A DNA stretch of 64,000 nt from Arctopsyche grandis (Eukaryota > Arthropoda > Insecta > Trichoptera > Hydropsychidae), in assembly GCF_051622035.1 (NCBI RefSeq), contig NC_135365.1, positions 24,614,001 through 24,678,000 of the forward strand, written 5' to 3'. Numbering within the stretch: position 1 is the first letter of the stretch; each line of letters opens with the position of its first letter. Below are positions 34,421 through 46,062 of the stretch, piece after piece. A model generated the notes under the pieces. The model was not told the DNA's origin, did no database searches, and worked only from the letters and a program-made list of their open reading frames with translations. Position numbers and translations under genes: made by a program.

Positions 34421-34795
34421 TTTAAAAAGTACTGGTTCCTAATTATATAGACAAAACCTTCAATGGGCTCCATTTCATTCAAACCGCATTGAATATTGCT
34501 ACCCCCAAATATGATAGATTACTCTTTTGATATATTGACAATATAATTACAAACGTGGTTTCAATTTTCATGTTTTTTACAAATAATTGCCTATCGGCTT
34601 TGCTGCCTTCCCCATGTATTCTAATTTCCCATTATAGACGAACATTATACTATAATTATCTTACTAAATGTGTGTACATTTAATGTGTAAATTAATATAA
34701 AACAAAATTTATGACTTATAATTGACAATTATGTATGTAATTGAAATTCAAATATCACTCGAAAACCACCAAAAATACAAGTGCACTATTCAAAC
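34421..34795. other. Intergenic spacer between Gr-8 and Gr-9
   Basis: AT-rich spacer with no gene. It is copied, with small changes, at 48079-48413, downstream of the Gr-8-like pseudogene fragment. Confidence 0.5.
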
Positions 34796-36249
34796 ATGTT
34801 TATAAGAAGGGTTTTTGATAAAATATTCGAAACCAAAACAATATTAAACGCTTATTCTCCAGTCATATTCATTGGTAGATTGACTGGATTGGCACCGTTC
34901 ATTTATACAATACAACAAGGCAACTCAAGCACCAAAATAAGCATTCCTCTTTTCATATATTCATGGACTTATCTCGCATTTTATTCGCACTGTGTATTTA
35001 CAGTCACCTTCAATGTTGAAAGTATGGTACCTGTTGGCGAGAGTAACAATCTAAGCAGAATTGGAGATTTTTGTCGAATTCAACTTTCTTACTCGTTCAT
35101 GCTACTTCTATACATATTGTCATATCATAGGATGAATTTATATCCAAGAATATTGGAAATATATGATCGTTTGGATTCTCTATTTAAAATCATTGATTTG
35201 AAAATCGACTACAGATATGTTAAGATCAGGTTTTGTTCAATTTTGTTGTCCCAATACCTGATTCAGGCCACTTATATGGGTGTGCATTTTTTCTTTGAGC
35301 ATGTCACCCCTGGAACTCAGTCTCCTTCCTTTTCTCTGAGGATTTCCATGTACACACCTGCTGTAGTGACTGGTATTTTCCTTGCTATATATCTTTCGTT
35401 TATAAGTGTCGGTAATAGATATCTTGATTTATTAAACGAAGAAATCGAGACCACAGCCCGTACTAATAATTTAGACAGTAACGTGTCTACTTTGTCGTTG
35501 GGCGATGGATTAAAATATCATATTGTTAATAGAATGAAGATTACCGATAAGATATCATTATATTGGGAAATTTATAGTCAAATCTGCGAAGCTTGCAACT
35601 ATATCAACAGGTCGTTCTCCGTGAAAGTTTTGGGAGTCATTTTATGTTCATTCATTTCATTAGTTTTCAATTTGTATAACTTGTTCACTCTAATCAGAGG
35701 GTTGAATGACGATTTGAACCGATCCTCGCATTATTCAATGTTCATATTTTCAATACATCAAATAATGTTGCAAATTATATCGATGACAATACCGGTTTTC
35801 ATTTGCAATTGTAGTAAACTGAAGGTATTTTATTTAAATGAATTCTGAATGTGTTCTGAATTGATTATTGAAATGTATGAATAATTTTAGGCAAATAAAA
35901 CCGCAGTTTTGATTAACAAGATGATGATGAATGAGTCAAATGACGCACTTGCAACAAAGGTGTGTATTATTTGTCGTCATAATATCTTCAGGCTTAAATA
36001 TAACCATTTTTAAAAATTTAGTTGCATCAAATATCAACGCATATGTTGCATACGTCGCCGAACTTCTCAGCGTCTGGTTTATTTGCTATAGATAACTCTT
36101 TAATATTTACTGTGAGTATCTTACATTATTTTATGCATATGTACACTGTCAAGTAATCAATGATTCATTAGATGTAATGTCGCTCATTTCAGATCATAGG
36201 TGCCACAACAACATACTTGATTATTTTGATTCAATTTGCTGCAATGTAG
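34796..36249 (+). CDS. Gr: Gustatory receptor Gr-9 (type A), 4 exons
   Basis: Intact compact type-A taste receptor. Exons: 34796-35824, 35891-35959, 36022-36111 and 36193-36249, giving 414 residues. ATG 34796 (MFIRRVFDKIFETKTILNAY) aligns with Gr-7. Exon 1 has LGDGLKYHIVNRMKITDKIS and YWEIYSQICEACNYIN before the fifth hydrophobic segment, and ends NCSKLK. Exon 2 reads ANKTAVLINKMMMNESNDAL. Exon 3 has LHQISTHMLHTSPNFSASG. Exon 4 has ATTTYLIILIQF, then AAM and stop. All introns are below 85 bp. Gr-7, inverted and about 7 kb to the left, is its closest relative in the window. Confidence 0.92.
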
Positions 36250-36482
36250 TAGTTACAATTGACCACACATGAATGTTCTAGGTTTGATTAAATCCTTGAA
36301 ATATGTATGTGATTAAAAATTATAAATATAATAAATGTTTTTTTTTTCTTCAAATTGTGTTCATAGTATTCTATGTTGTGTCGATGGTTCCGGAACCATT
36401 ATTTATATTTAGTATTTACATAATTTGGAAGGAGGGGAGCTGAATGGATAAACAAATTTTCATTCCAGATTCAATAAAACCT

Positions 36483-36938
36483 ATTAAAGGGGTATACAGT
36501 TTAATTTCAACTATACAATCTAGTTTTTTTTCATCATAAATCTCTTGAATTACATCATATACATATATAATATCAGAATCTGCTTACATACATATATGCG
36601 GCAACGCTCGCCTTACTACATATAATAGTCGTTTCGATTCGACTATTATATTATAAACAGTATCTCTCTTATTCATATTATGTTTACCTATATACATATG
36701 TATAAAAGTATTTGAAATGATTTGTTTCGAACGTTTCAGACGGACAAACTCATCGAAGTATGTGTGTTCTCGGCAAAACAAGACTTATTAAAGGGGTATA
36801 CAATTTAATTTCAACTATTCAATCTAGTTTTTTTTTATCATAAATCTCTTGAATTACATCATATACATACATATATTATATCAGAATCTGTGTATATGCG
36901 GCAACGCTCTCTGTACTATAATAGTCGTTTCGATTCGA
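36483..36938. repeat. Direct duplication of about 155 bp
   Basis: 36483-36642 and 36787-36938 both run from attaaaggggtatacaattt (first copy: cag for caa) to gtcgtttcgattcgac. The second copy leads into the HA Helitron. Between them, ttctcggcaaaacaagac (about 36767) equals a string in the GLYAT-like exon at 53817. Confidence 0.65.
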
Positions 36939-37322
36939 CATACATACATACATATGTATGTACATTACAACTAAACCACTGTCAACAAAATGTAAGAATG
37001 TAATTACGAAAGAAAAAAACTTCTATATATACTGTTTGCTATTAATTTTCTTATAGGAAAATTAGTCTCTTGAGGGTTTAGTGCAATCTATTGAAAATTT
37101 ATTTATTATTTTTTTTTTCTATTGGTGTTTTATATTGTTTATATTTATGTAGGTAGGTAGGTAGTTTTTACCATTTTTTTCATATTAAACAATTAAGTAT
37201 AAATAATAAATTCAATATATTTAAAAGGTATGTATTTGAAAAAAAATCGACCGCGTGAGGATCAAACACAGCACCGACACATATGACAACATGCGATGAT
37301 ATTTCATCGGGTACAACACTAG
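36900..37322 (+). mobile_element. Helitron-type element (family HA)
   Basis: Landmarks in order: gcggcaacgctctctgtact, atagtcgtttcgattcgac, tttatgtaggtaggtagg, aaaaaaatcgaccgcgtgag, gatcaaacacagcaccgac. Then comes the terminal hairpin cgatgatatttcatcg with ggtacaacaCTAG to 37322. The 5' limit is uncertain because part of it is duplicated just upstream. Confidence 0.6.
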
Positions 37323-37328
37323 CATACT

Positions 37329-37688
37329 CAGAGAAATGTAATAATAATATAAAGGCCCTTACGAATAAATAATTGTTGTCAATATTAAGCGGTACGTCTC
37401 TACATATAAATACGCTACAACGCAAGGAATACAATCGGATCAATTTACTTATAAAAATGTATCCCATGTTGTTTATTGTGTGTTTTTGAACGTATTGTGC
37501 AATTTTTACCGATGCTTGCCCATTTTGCGAGTAATATAAACAAACAGAGAAGTTTTTAACGCACATACATCGAGCACCAAGCATCAAATACGACTGATGC
37601 TAAAATTATTTAGGATTGTCTGTGGACAATCGTCACTTGACAACAATATGACGCCTAAAGCCACTTCTATTAATATAACATTTCTCTG
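37329..37688. mobile_element. hAT-like MITE
   Basis: Ends CAGAGAAATGT and ACATTTCTCTG with imperfect 8-bp flanks (agcatact / aatatact). It splits the HA terminus from the conserved Gr-10 upstream region; the corresponding places before Gr-11 and Gr-12 lack it. The open frame on - (37180-37587) crosses its border and is not a gene. Confidence 0.6.
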
Positions 37689-38000
37689 AATATACTTCCA
37701 TAATAATGATTATGAAAAATATTCTAGTTTTTTTGTCTTTTTTCTATGGAGGAAAGAGGTCAAGGCACTACTTATTATCTTTGATATAACAGAAATACTA
37801 TCAATTAAATACATAATTTAATTTCAATTATAGTTTTGTTTAATTTCATAATGGATTCATTAGTATCGACCTTTTTATACTTATGGTATTTTTTATTTAG
37901 TAATGACTTTAATTGAATTATAATTATCATTTTACGGTGAATTTTTTATTCAGTTCTGTTAACCTATGTTTTAATATACACGACATCTAGAGTCACAGAA

Positions 38001-39612
38001 ATGCTTCGAAGATGGATCCGCAAATTTACAAAAGCCGACACAGCACTAGACGCAATATCGCCAATTATATTTTTAAACCAATTGGCCGGCTTCCTTCCAT
38101 TTGTCTTCAACATAAATCCTCCAAATTCACAAATGAAAATAAGCCTATTCTTATACATTTTGTCAATTACATTTGGTATGATCTACACATGTTGCACAAT
38201 CAAAGTATCACTGTCTGGTGAAATGATTGTATCGGCTCGAAATTATTCTATGTTGCTTCGATTGGGTGATTATTCCCGCATTTACATCAGTTTCGTTATC
38301 ATGATCATCACTGGATTATCACTGCAGTATAAAAATAAAACATACCTTAAAGTTTTTGATCTGTATGTCGGCATTGATTCCGGATTCCAAACCATCGATC
38401 ACAAAATACAATACAGATTTTTAAAAATGCGATATATAGGATCTTTCTTTTTTCAAAACATTTTCAACTTAATAAATATTCTCTTTCACGCACATCTCAC
38501 CAGCTCGTGGAAGGAGCCTCCTAGTTTTTCCATGATCATTGTAACTTATTGTCCTGGACTTTTTTTTGCTACCCTCTTAATAATCTTCACGTCTTTAATT
38601 AGAATTACAAATTTATATTTTAATGCAATGAGTGATATTTTAATTACTATTGCTCGAAAGCGATTCAAATACAGCTTTGACTGTTCAATACTATTGATAG
38701 ATAATGTATTTAAAGATCATATTTGACAATTAAACCAGAGTACATCCAGAGAAATGTCTGATATACAGAAGATACACGAACTGTGGAAAATATACGATAT
38801 GATCTGCGATGCTACAATTGGGATAAACGAATTATTCTCGTTTAAAGTATTAATCGTATTCACCGGCACATTCATATCGATCGTTTTCAATTTGTTCCAC
38901 GCAATGATGTCTTTGACCGAGTTGAATGGGGAAGACGCCTCATTTCATACAATATTACTTGTGATGGCTTTGCACCATTGTTTGGTCTATTTATTGATAA
39001 TGCTAGTACCAATTGCAGTCTGCAACGTATCTAAACAAGCTGTTAGAAATTTCAATATCATTTTTGACATGTATCTTAAATATTTTGTTTATTTTAATAG
39101 CTAGATCTTATAATTTCAGGCTAAAAATGTTGCAATATTAATAAACCAAATCATGATTCATGAATGGGATGTAAATTTGTCAACAAAGGTGAGTTAATTA
39201 TATTGGTATCAAATAGTTTTGATTCCAATTGATAAGATTTGATTATGTGGAAGATAAAACAACATACTTATTTATGTTATGAAATGTGAAATGGTTTAGT
39301 ACATATTCTTATTAAGCTTTAATTACAGTTGCATCATTTCTCAATGTACATGATTCACCGGAAACCAAATTACTCAGCTTCAGGATTGTGTGTTTTAGAC
39401 AACTCTTTGCTTTTTACCGTAAGTAATACATTTAATACAATGTATTATATGACGTATCATAATTGTATGTATATATTAATTGCTATTTATATTATTTTTA
39501 GATAATTGGTGCTATTACTACATATATAGTAATATTAATACAATTCTCCACAATAAACTTCAATCCCAATGTTTTGAATTTCATAGTTTATGATAATACT
39601 ACTCGATCATAA
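38001..39612 (+). pseudogene. Gr: Gustatory receptor Gr-10 (type B), nonsense allele or pseudogene
   Basis: Exons: 38001-39041, 39120-39188, 39329-39418 and 39502-39612, with the same layout as Gr-11 and Gr-12 (436 codons). It starts MLRRWIRKFTKADTALDAIS. Codon 242 is TGA (38724-38726), where Gr-11 and Gr-12 have CGA in ATTCGACAATTA. This is one C-to-T change at a former CpG. The frame stays open to the end of exon 1 and through all later exons (IQKIHELWKIYDMICDA, exon 2 AKNVAILINQIM, exon 4 AITTYIVILIQF). A product ending at codon 242 would lose the last three membrane segments. The rest is undamaged, so the change is recent, polymorphic or an error. Confidence 0.85.
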
Positions 39613-39712
39613 TAAATATAAGTATTTACTAAACTTTGTAATGCCTTTTTCTTAATGTTAGAATAATAAAGAGTTCAAAAGTATATATATTTCAATTTGT
39701 ACTAAATTTTCA

Positions 39713-39909
39713 GGGCAGTGGTTAAGCTAACTCTTAATGAGACGTAACGTCTACCATGAATTAAAATTTTTGGTTCAACTGATTGTCCGTTAATTCTGTC
39801 TAGTGTACACCCTTCTCAAGGAGAAATGTTTTAATTTCTGTCAATAAAGAAGCGAAACGTTTTTAAACGTTTCCTCTTGATAACCAACGTACCTTGTTAT
39901 GTAGCAGAT
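39713..39909 (-). mobile_element. hAT transposase relic, copy A
   Basis: The segment from gggcagtggttaagctaact to cgtaccttgttatgtagcag is the counterpart of 52490-52680, part of a GTF2IRD2/EPM2AIP1-like hAT transposase read on the - strand. It joins abruptly to GLYAT-like sequence at about 39910. Confidence 0.65.
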
Positions 39910-40245
39910 GTGCATACTCACTTTCTATTTTAACTAGCAAACACTCAAATCAAAGATAGGATATACTGTGTACAAAGATTTTAATATACTGTAATCTAAG
40001 CAAAAATATATATCGACACATTCCTGAAAATTTACCTCACTCTATTTCGATCACTGACGAAACAGTTGTTGAATGCTTGCCTAGTGACAAAACAAAGAGT
40101 TGTTATATAATTGAGTAAGCTCAGCTAAGCTAAACCGAATAATTAAATACTCATATATTGCATTAATATCTAATTGTCTCTTAATATAGGAATTAACCAG
40201 AAATTACATTGGCTACCATCGGACTGGGGTATGCTCAAGAGTGTG
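39910..40245 (+). pseudogene. Glycine N-acyltransferase-like fragment, copy A
   Basis: It begins inside the first exon (aaacactcaaatcaaagata, corresponding to K-T-Q-I-K-D in copy C). It continues through IYRHIPENLPHSIS-type sequence, the small intron and LHWLPSDWGML, then breaks off near 40245 at tgtgtcacgac. No start and no C-terminal acetyl-CoA-binding part are present. It shares its left junction with copy B but not with copy C. Confidence 0.6.
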
Positions 40246-40254
40246 TCACGACAT

Positions 40255-40432
40255 AAGGTCCAAAGCTATAAGATCCAACGACAAGGGCACCACGAAAGAA
40301 GATCCACCCGTTAGAATGCCCACCTGCTAAGTGATCCAGACAGTAAAAAGCCCAGATAATAAAACGTCCAACCGAAAAACATCCACCCTTTTAAAGGTCC
40401 AGCCACAAAAAGTCCGAAAACATAATATAAAG
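40255..40432 (+). repeat. Degenerate minisatellite, period about 15-16 bp
   Basis: About eleven diverged units, each with a TCCA or CCCA core followed by an A-rich stretch (for example tccagacagtaaaaag, cccagataataaaacg, tccaaccgaaaaacat). No similar array is seen elsewhere in the window. Confidence 0.6.
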
Positions 40433-41076
40433 CATAGATAAAGTAATATTGTTTAATAAAACGCTCCATATTTACATAAATCGGATATCGAGTCAATTTG
40501 ACTCGATACTCGATTGAATACTCGACGGGTTTAAATTTTTTAAAATTAATTTCCGAATATAATAATAATGTTTGATTAAATCATTGCAGCACCTGACATC
40601 GAGTCAGGATCGCAAACATTTATTTTTAAGCAGAGTTTCTAAACCGGGCAGCAATTTTTTTTTTCAAATAGTTTTTTTTAGCAATCCAAACTTTTACGTA
40701 TGCAGGGCTCCTGAACTAAGGTTCGCAAATCGTCATTATGAAACTTTGCATTTGATAAAAATGAGCAATATGGCAAAGTATGAAAACGATCGGATTAGAT
40801 ATATGAGATATAAAAAATTACCACTAACACGAAAACCATGTGAAGTTAATAAGAGGTAAGTAAAAAATGGGAGATTCTTTGGTTTTCGATTTTTTCCCCA
40901 AAAATTATGTTTTCAAATCCTACGTATTCAGAGTTTCTCAACTGAGTTCCGCAAAAAATATTTCCTAAAAAGAGTAAAATCTTACGTATGAACGGATTCT
41001 AGACCAAGGTTCGCAAGCCCGTCTTCATGGGTTCTGCTATTCACTTTGTTTCACTTTGTGAACTATTGAAATTAGC
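40433..41076. other. Unclassified spacer
   Basis: It holds three related stretches around acggattctagaccaaggtt (about 40680-41020), each with ttacgtatg upstream, suggesting a short diverged repeat. No supported gene; the open frame 40572-40859 has no recognisable domain. Confidence 0.35.
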
Positions 41077-41080
41077 TTAA

Positions 41081-42480
41081 CCCTTTGGCTGCTACGAGGT
41101 TTTTCAATGTCCAAGCGAAAAATGCTAACATTTGTAATTATTTTGAAAAAAAAAAATATAATATTTTTATTACATACTTACTTCGCCGAACGCGCGTAAT
41201 TTTTGAAATACTTTATATAAATTTTTAAGAAGCAGTTGTGGACTCGCGCTCTCTCTTTCTGTCTTGCTTTTACATGCGTGCGTACGAAAGAGATACCTAC
41301 ATATATACACTTAATAAGTTTTGACGATTGTTTTCCCGACGCATTATTTTTTTCAATAATCTATTTTTAGACATCGATGTCTCTTTACAACATGCAATAC
41401 ATATGAAACAGGTAGCGGTCTTTTTCTCTTTCTTTCTTGGTTTTAATTGTTTACGTGTGAGCGAGACACACAAGGATGCGAAGTTTCAAATAATCAAATA
41501 ATTTTTCAACATGTATCATAAACATTTTGTATGCATTTCAGTTGCATTTGATTGATTGCACGAATTCGTGACGTCTCGTGACCTATATAATTGAAAGCGG
41601 ATTTCTATTGTTTTTTGTTACTATTCCATTTATTTTAGCTCTGCAAAATGATAACGGTCAGTGAAAGTGACGAAAGCGAAATAATAGCTCCTCGCCGAGG
41701 AACTCGACAAATCAGCAGCTCTGATTCTGAAAATGAATTTATCGACAATAATCAATTCCCAAGTAATAACTCCTTATATGACAACGAACCCGAAATTGAC
41801 ATTGATTATGAACCCGAAATTGACTCTGATGATGAACCCGAAATTGAAGAAGCATTTACCGAAGTATTTTTGGATCAAGATTTATCCGATAATCCTCAAC
41901 TACCACCATTTGTAGAAATCCCGGGCCCGAAATATCCACCACCAACTGATGCGTTGCCAATTTCGTACTTCAATTTATTTTTTACCGAAGAATTATGGCA
42001 GATTATTGTTATGGAAAGTAATCGATATGCCCAACAATATATCGATTCTAACACTTTGTCTCTTCATTCAAGAGTGAAAAAATGGCATCCGACAACAGTG
42101 GGAGAAATGAAAGCTTTTTTTGCTATAATCATGGAAATGGGTCTTACTGTAAGACCAAATATATTATCATACTGGTCCACAAATTCTAGATGCATTCCGT
42201 GGTTCGGAAAAATGATGGCAAGGGACAGATTTATACTTTTGCTAAAATTTTTACATTTTACGAATAATGCAAATTTGTATCCTTCCCAACATTTGTTAAC
42301 TTTTTCGGGCGGAACAAACGAACATAAACGAAATAAAATCATTTTGAATTTTATCCCATTATCTATGTTTTCGTTATAGAACTGGGATAAACCCAGTTCT
42401 TTCATTTTTTTCATAATGTTTTGCTGTAGATGAAAAAAACAGCCCGTCATTTGAGCATTTGTCCATTGAGTATAACAGTT
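41081..42480 (+). mobile_element. piggyBac element, 3' truncated
   Basis: The left end CCCTTTGGCTGCTACGAGG follows a TTAA (41077-41080), the target used by piggyBac transposons. It includes a 5' untranslated part and the first third of a transposase. The right terminal repeat and second TTAA are not found; a foldback element remnant follows at 42503. Confidence 0.75.
41648..42379 (+). pseudogene. piggyBac transposase, N-terminal fragment
   Basis: 243 codons from ATG 41648. An acidic N-terminus with E-P-E-I-D repeats (residues 1-90) is followed by P-I-S-Y-F-N-L-F-F-T-E-E-L-W and I-D-S-N-T. Then come W-H-P-T-T-V-G-E-M-K-A-F-F-A-I-I-M-E-M-G and Y-W-S-T-N-x3-P-W-F-G-K-M-M-x-R-D-R-F. This is the start of the DDE_Tnp_1_7 domain of piggyBac-like transposases, which are normally about 550-600 residues. 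The catalytic aspartates lie beyond the break, so it is inactive. The last 15 residues come from shifted sequence. Confidence 0.85.
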
Positions 42481-42502
42481 ATCGCTAAATATCGATGGTA
42501 GT

Positions 42503-42723
42503 ATTAATGTGCGCGCGCAGAATACGGGAGGAAAAGCATGTTCCTCTTGTTCCTGTTGTATCCTGCTCGCGCAAATTAATTGAGTATGTACGTGAGTATG
42601 TACCGTTTACCATGCACCATTTTTTTTTTGATCTTTCGACTTAAGATCTTTCGATTTTCGATCTTTGTCTTCCGATATTTGTTTTTTTCCGTAATTTAAC
42701 ATTCTGTCTCGTCACGTAGACCC
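42503..42723. mobile_element. Foldback element family I, copy 3 (left arm deleted)
   Basis: From tattaatgtgcgcgcgcaga to cgtcacgtagaccc. It is nearly identical to the right half of copy 4 (49158-49382) and is followed by the same ataaaaa target sequence and the same HA Helitron. It is therefore the same insertion, copied when the receptor block was duplicated. Confidence 0.8.
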
Positions 42724-42934
42724 ATAAAAATCTGCCTACCTATGTAGTAGGTAGGCAGATTTTGCCATTTTTTTTTCATATTAAACAATTAAATATAAAT
42801 ATTAAGGAATTTGAAAAAATTCGACCGCGAGCGGATCGAACACAGGACCAGCACCTATCTTTTAATTGTTTCTTTATTTGATAACTTAATATGCCAACAT
42901 CGATGCGATGATATTTCATCGGGTACAACACTAA
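42724..42934 (+). mobile_element. Helitron-type element (family HA), short form, upstream of Gr-11
   Basis: It contains taggtaggcagattttgcca, gaccgcgagcggatcgaaca and the terminal hairpin cgatgatatttcatcg with gggtacaacaCTAA (to 42934). Confidence 0.6.
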
Positions 42935-43227
42935 TACTACCACAATAATGATTATGAAAAAAAATTCTATTGTTTTTTCTTTTTTTTTGAGGAAAGAGGG
43001 AGGGGACAAGGCACTACTTATTATCTCGAAGATAGCAGAAATACTAATAATTTCAATTAAAATATATAATAATTTTGATTAATTTCATAATGGATTAATT
43101 AGTATCGATTTTTTATTTTTTATATAGTAATTACTTTAATTGAATTATAATTATCATTCTACTGTGAATATTTTATTCAGTTTTGTTAACCTATGCTCTA
43201 ATATAAACGACATCAAGAGTCACAGAA

Positions 43228-44844
43228 ATGCTACGAAGATGGATCCGCAAATTTACAAAAGCCGACACAGCACTAGACGCAATATCGCCGATTATATTTT
43301 TAAGCCAATTGGCCGGCTTCCTTCCATTTGTCTTCAACATAAATCCTCCAAATTCACAAATGAAAATAAGCGTATTCTTATACATCTTGTCCATTGCACT
43401 TGGTATGATCTACACATGTTGCACAATCAAAGTATTACTGTCTGGTGAAATGATTGTATCGGCTCGAAATTATTCTATGTTTCTTCGATTGGGTGGTTAT
43501 TTCCGCATTTACATCAGTTTCGTTATCATGATCATCACTGGATTATCACTGCAGTATAGAAATAAAACATACCTTAAAGTTTTTGATGTGTATGTCGGCA
43601 TTGATTCCGGATTTCAAACCATCGGTCACAAAATACAATACACATTTTTAAAAATGCGATATATAGGATCTTTCTTTTTTCAAAACATTTTCAACTTAAT
43701 ATATATTCTCTTTCACGCACACCTCACCAGCTCGTGGAAGGAGCCTCCTAGTTTTTCCATGATCATTGTAACTTATTGTCCTGGACTTTTTTTTGCTACC
43801 CTCTTATCAATTTTCACCTCTTTAATTAGAATGTCAAATTTATATTTTAACGCAATGAGTGATATTTTAACGACTATTGCTCGAAAGCGATTCAAATACA
43901 GCTTTGACTGTTCAATACTACTGATAGATAATGTATTGAAAGATCGAATTCGACAATTAAACCAGAGTACACTCGGAGAGATGTCCGATATACAGAAAAT
44001 ACACGAGCTGTGGAAAATATACGATATGATCTGCGATGCTACGATTGGGATAAATGAATTATTCTCGTTTAAAGTATTGATCATATTCACGGGCACGTTC
44101 ATATCGATCGTTTTCAATTTGTTTCACGCCATGATGTCTTTGACCGAGTTGAACGGCGAAGACGCCTCATTTCATACAATATTACTTGTGTTGGCTTTAC
44201 ACCATTGTATTATGTATTTATTGATAATGCTAGTACCAATTGCAGTCTGCAATGGATCTAAGCAAATTGTGAGAAATTAAAAAATCTTTTTTGACTTGTA
44301 TCTTCAATATTTTGTTTATTTTAATAGCTAGGATCTTACACTTTCAGATTAAAAATTTTGCAATATTAATAAACCAACTCATGGTTCATGAATGGGATGT
44401 AAATTTGTCAGCAAAGGTCAGTTAATTATATTGGTATCAAATAGTTTTGATTCCAATTGATGAGATTTGATTATGTGGAAGATAAAACAATATACACACT
44501 TACATATTTTATTTTGTGTGAAATGGTTTGGTACATATTCTTATTAAGCTTTAATTACAGTTGCATCATTTCTCTATGTACATGATTCACCGGAAACCAA
44601 ATTACTCAGCTTCAGGATTGTGTGTTTTAGACAACTCTTTGCTTTTTACCGTAAGTAATACATTTAATACAATGTATTATATGACGTATCATAATTGTAT
44701 GTATATATTAATTGCTATTTATATTATTTTTAGATAATTGGTGCTATTACTACATATATAGTAATATTAATGCAATTCTCCACAATAAACTCCAATACCA
44801 ATGTTTTGAATTTCATAGTTTCTGATAATACTACTCGATCATAA
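43228..44844 (+). CDS. Gr: Gustatory receptor Gr-11 (type B), 4 exons
   Basis: Intact type-B taste receptor. Exons: 43228-44268, 44348-44416, 44561-44650 and 44734-44844, giving 436 residues. Exon 1 starts MLRRWIRKFTKADTALDAIS. The protein of exon 1 differs from Gr-12 at only 5 of 347 positions, and more from Gr-10. It has CGA where Gr-10 has the TGA stop. Exon 2 reads IKNFAILINQLMVHEWDVNL. Exon 3 has LHHFSMYMIHRKPNYSASGL. Exon 4 carries AITTYIVILMQF and a tail ending TTRS. About 230 bp upstream (aggggacaaggcactactta and onward) are conserved among Gr-10, 11 and 12 and may hold shared promoter sequence. The 3' part resembles Gr-10 more than Gr-12. Confidence 0.92.
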
Positions 44845-44909
44845 TAAATATAAGTATTTACTAAACTTTGTAATGCCTTTTTCTTACTGTTAGAATAATA
44901 AAGAGAATA

Positions 44910-46062
44910 ATTCTGTCTAGTGTACACCCTTCTCAAGGAGAAATGTTTTAATTTCTGTCAATAAAGAAGCGAAACGTTTTTAAACGTTTCCTATTGATAA
45001 CCAACCAGGGTTGTAGAATAGCCGGTACGGCGTCCCGCTACTATTTATCAGCACCGGTACGCGACCCGCCATAAAAAATTTCAAAAATCAAAATAGTATA
45101 AAACTTTAATTACCACTTTTGAAATATATTTTTCACCCAAGCTTGATGAGAAAGATCTCTGTCGTGCATAAAAATGCTGTCAGGATCAAGGATACCACAT
45201 GTGAGGCACCAGATGTGTCTTTAGCACATTTTAATATTGGTCCCCATTCATGGACCCATTAACGAAATAAATGGGCTCTGGACCGTTTTTTTCGTTTATG
45301 ACGGCTCAAACCATTGTCTAGGGTGGACGTTCAGTTGTACTATCGATACATGAGGGTAGGTAGGTACATAGTTCTCAAATTAATTAACAAACAAACGCCT
45401 TTGTGCCATGAACTGAATGATACATTCATCACTCGAAGATTGCTTTGAGGATACATTTGATGCATTTCTTGCATTATGCAAAAAAAGGGTCTGATTTTTT
45501 TTGCATGATCACGAATAGTTACGCAATAAATTAAGGAGTAATGGGTGCGTATAAAAAAAAAGCATTCGGTAGATATGTGAAAAATGTGAACGTTGGTAAA
45601 TAAAAACGATGTCAATGTAGATGAACTCTGGAAGTTATTATACATATGTAGTTTTCTGAGTTTGTCACTAATCTTTGTTAAATTAAAGTAATAATGAATT
45701 GCATGTTTCTAATTTTTCTTTTTATTTGTAGTATCGTTATGTTTACTAATTTTTAATACCATTCCAGCTTCTAAATTAACTTCCCTTTTCCATTTGTTTC
45801 CTTTCCTGGTAAGGTGTTGGGCTTCCACCTTTTCGTGGTCCTCACCGAACAATACTTTTAAATCACCTTTAAAAGTACTGACAAAGAAGAGTCTTCCGGC
45901 ATGTAGCGTTTTCGACCTTAGAGTCATTTAAGTAGAGTCGAAATTAATTATGTAAAAATGCATGTATTGTAAAAATTGTAAAAAAAATTGCAAAAAAAAA
46001 CCTCAAAATTTAGCTCTACACCACTGTAACCAACGTACCTTGTTATGTAGCAGAAGATGTGC
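44910..46062 (-). mobile_element. hAT transposase relic, copy B, split by another hAT element
   Basis: 44910-45005 and 46027-46062 together match copy A (aattctgtctagtgtacacc ... aaccaacgtaccttgttatg). A second element lies between them. Confidence 0.6.
45006..46026. mobile_element. Non-autonomous hAT element
   Basis: Ends CAGGGTTGTAGAATAGCC and GAGCTCTACACCACTG-like (read tttagctctacaccactg) with an exact 8-bp target duplication taaccaac (44998-45005 and 46027-46034). No convincing transposase frame; the open stretches on - (45340-45645, 45709-45927) have no recognised domain. Confidence 0.8.

Noticed and set aside
37180-37587. 135-codon frame on the - strand
   Set aside because: It crosses the border between the Helitron end and a MITE, so it cannot be a single old gene.
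43773-44117. 114-codon frame antisense to Gr-11 (and the same in Gr-12, Gr-4, Gr-3)
   Set aside because: It mirrors the conserved receptor exon on the other strand and has no independent support.
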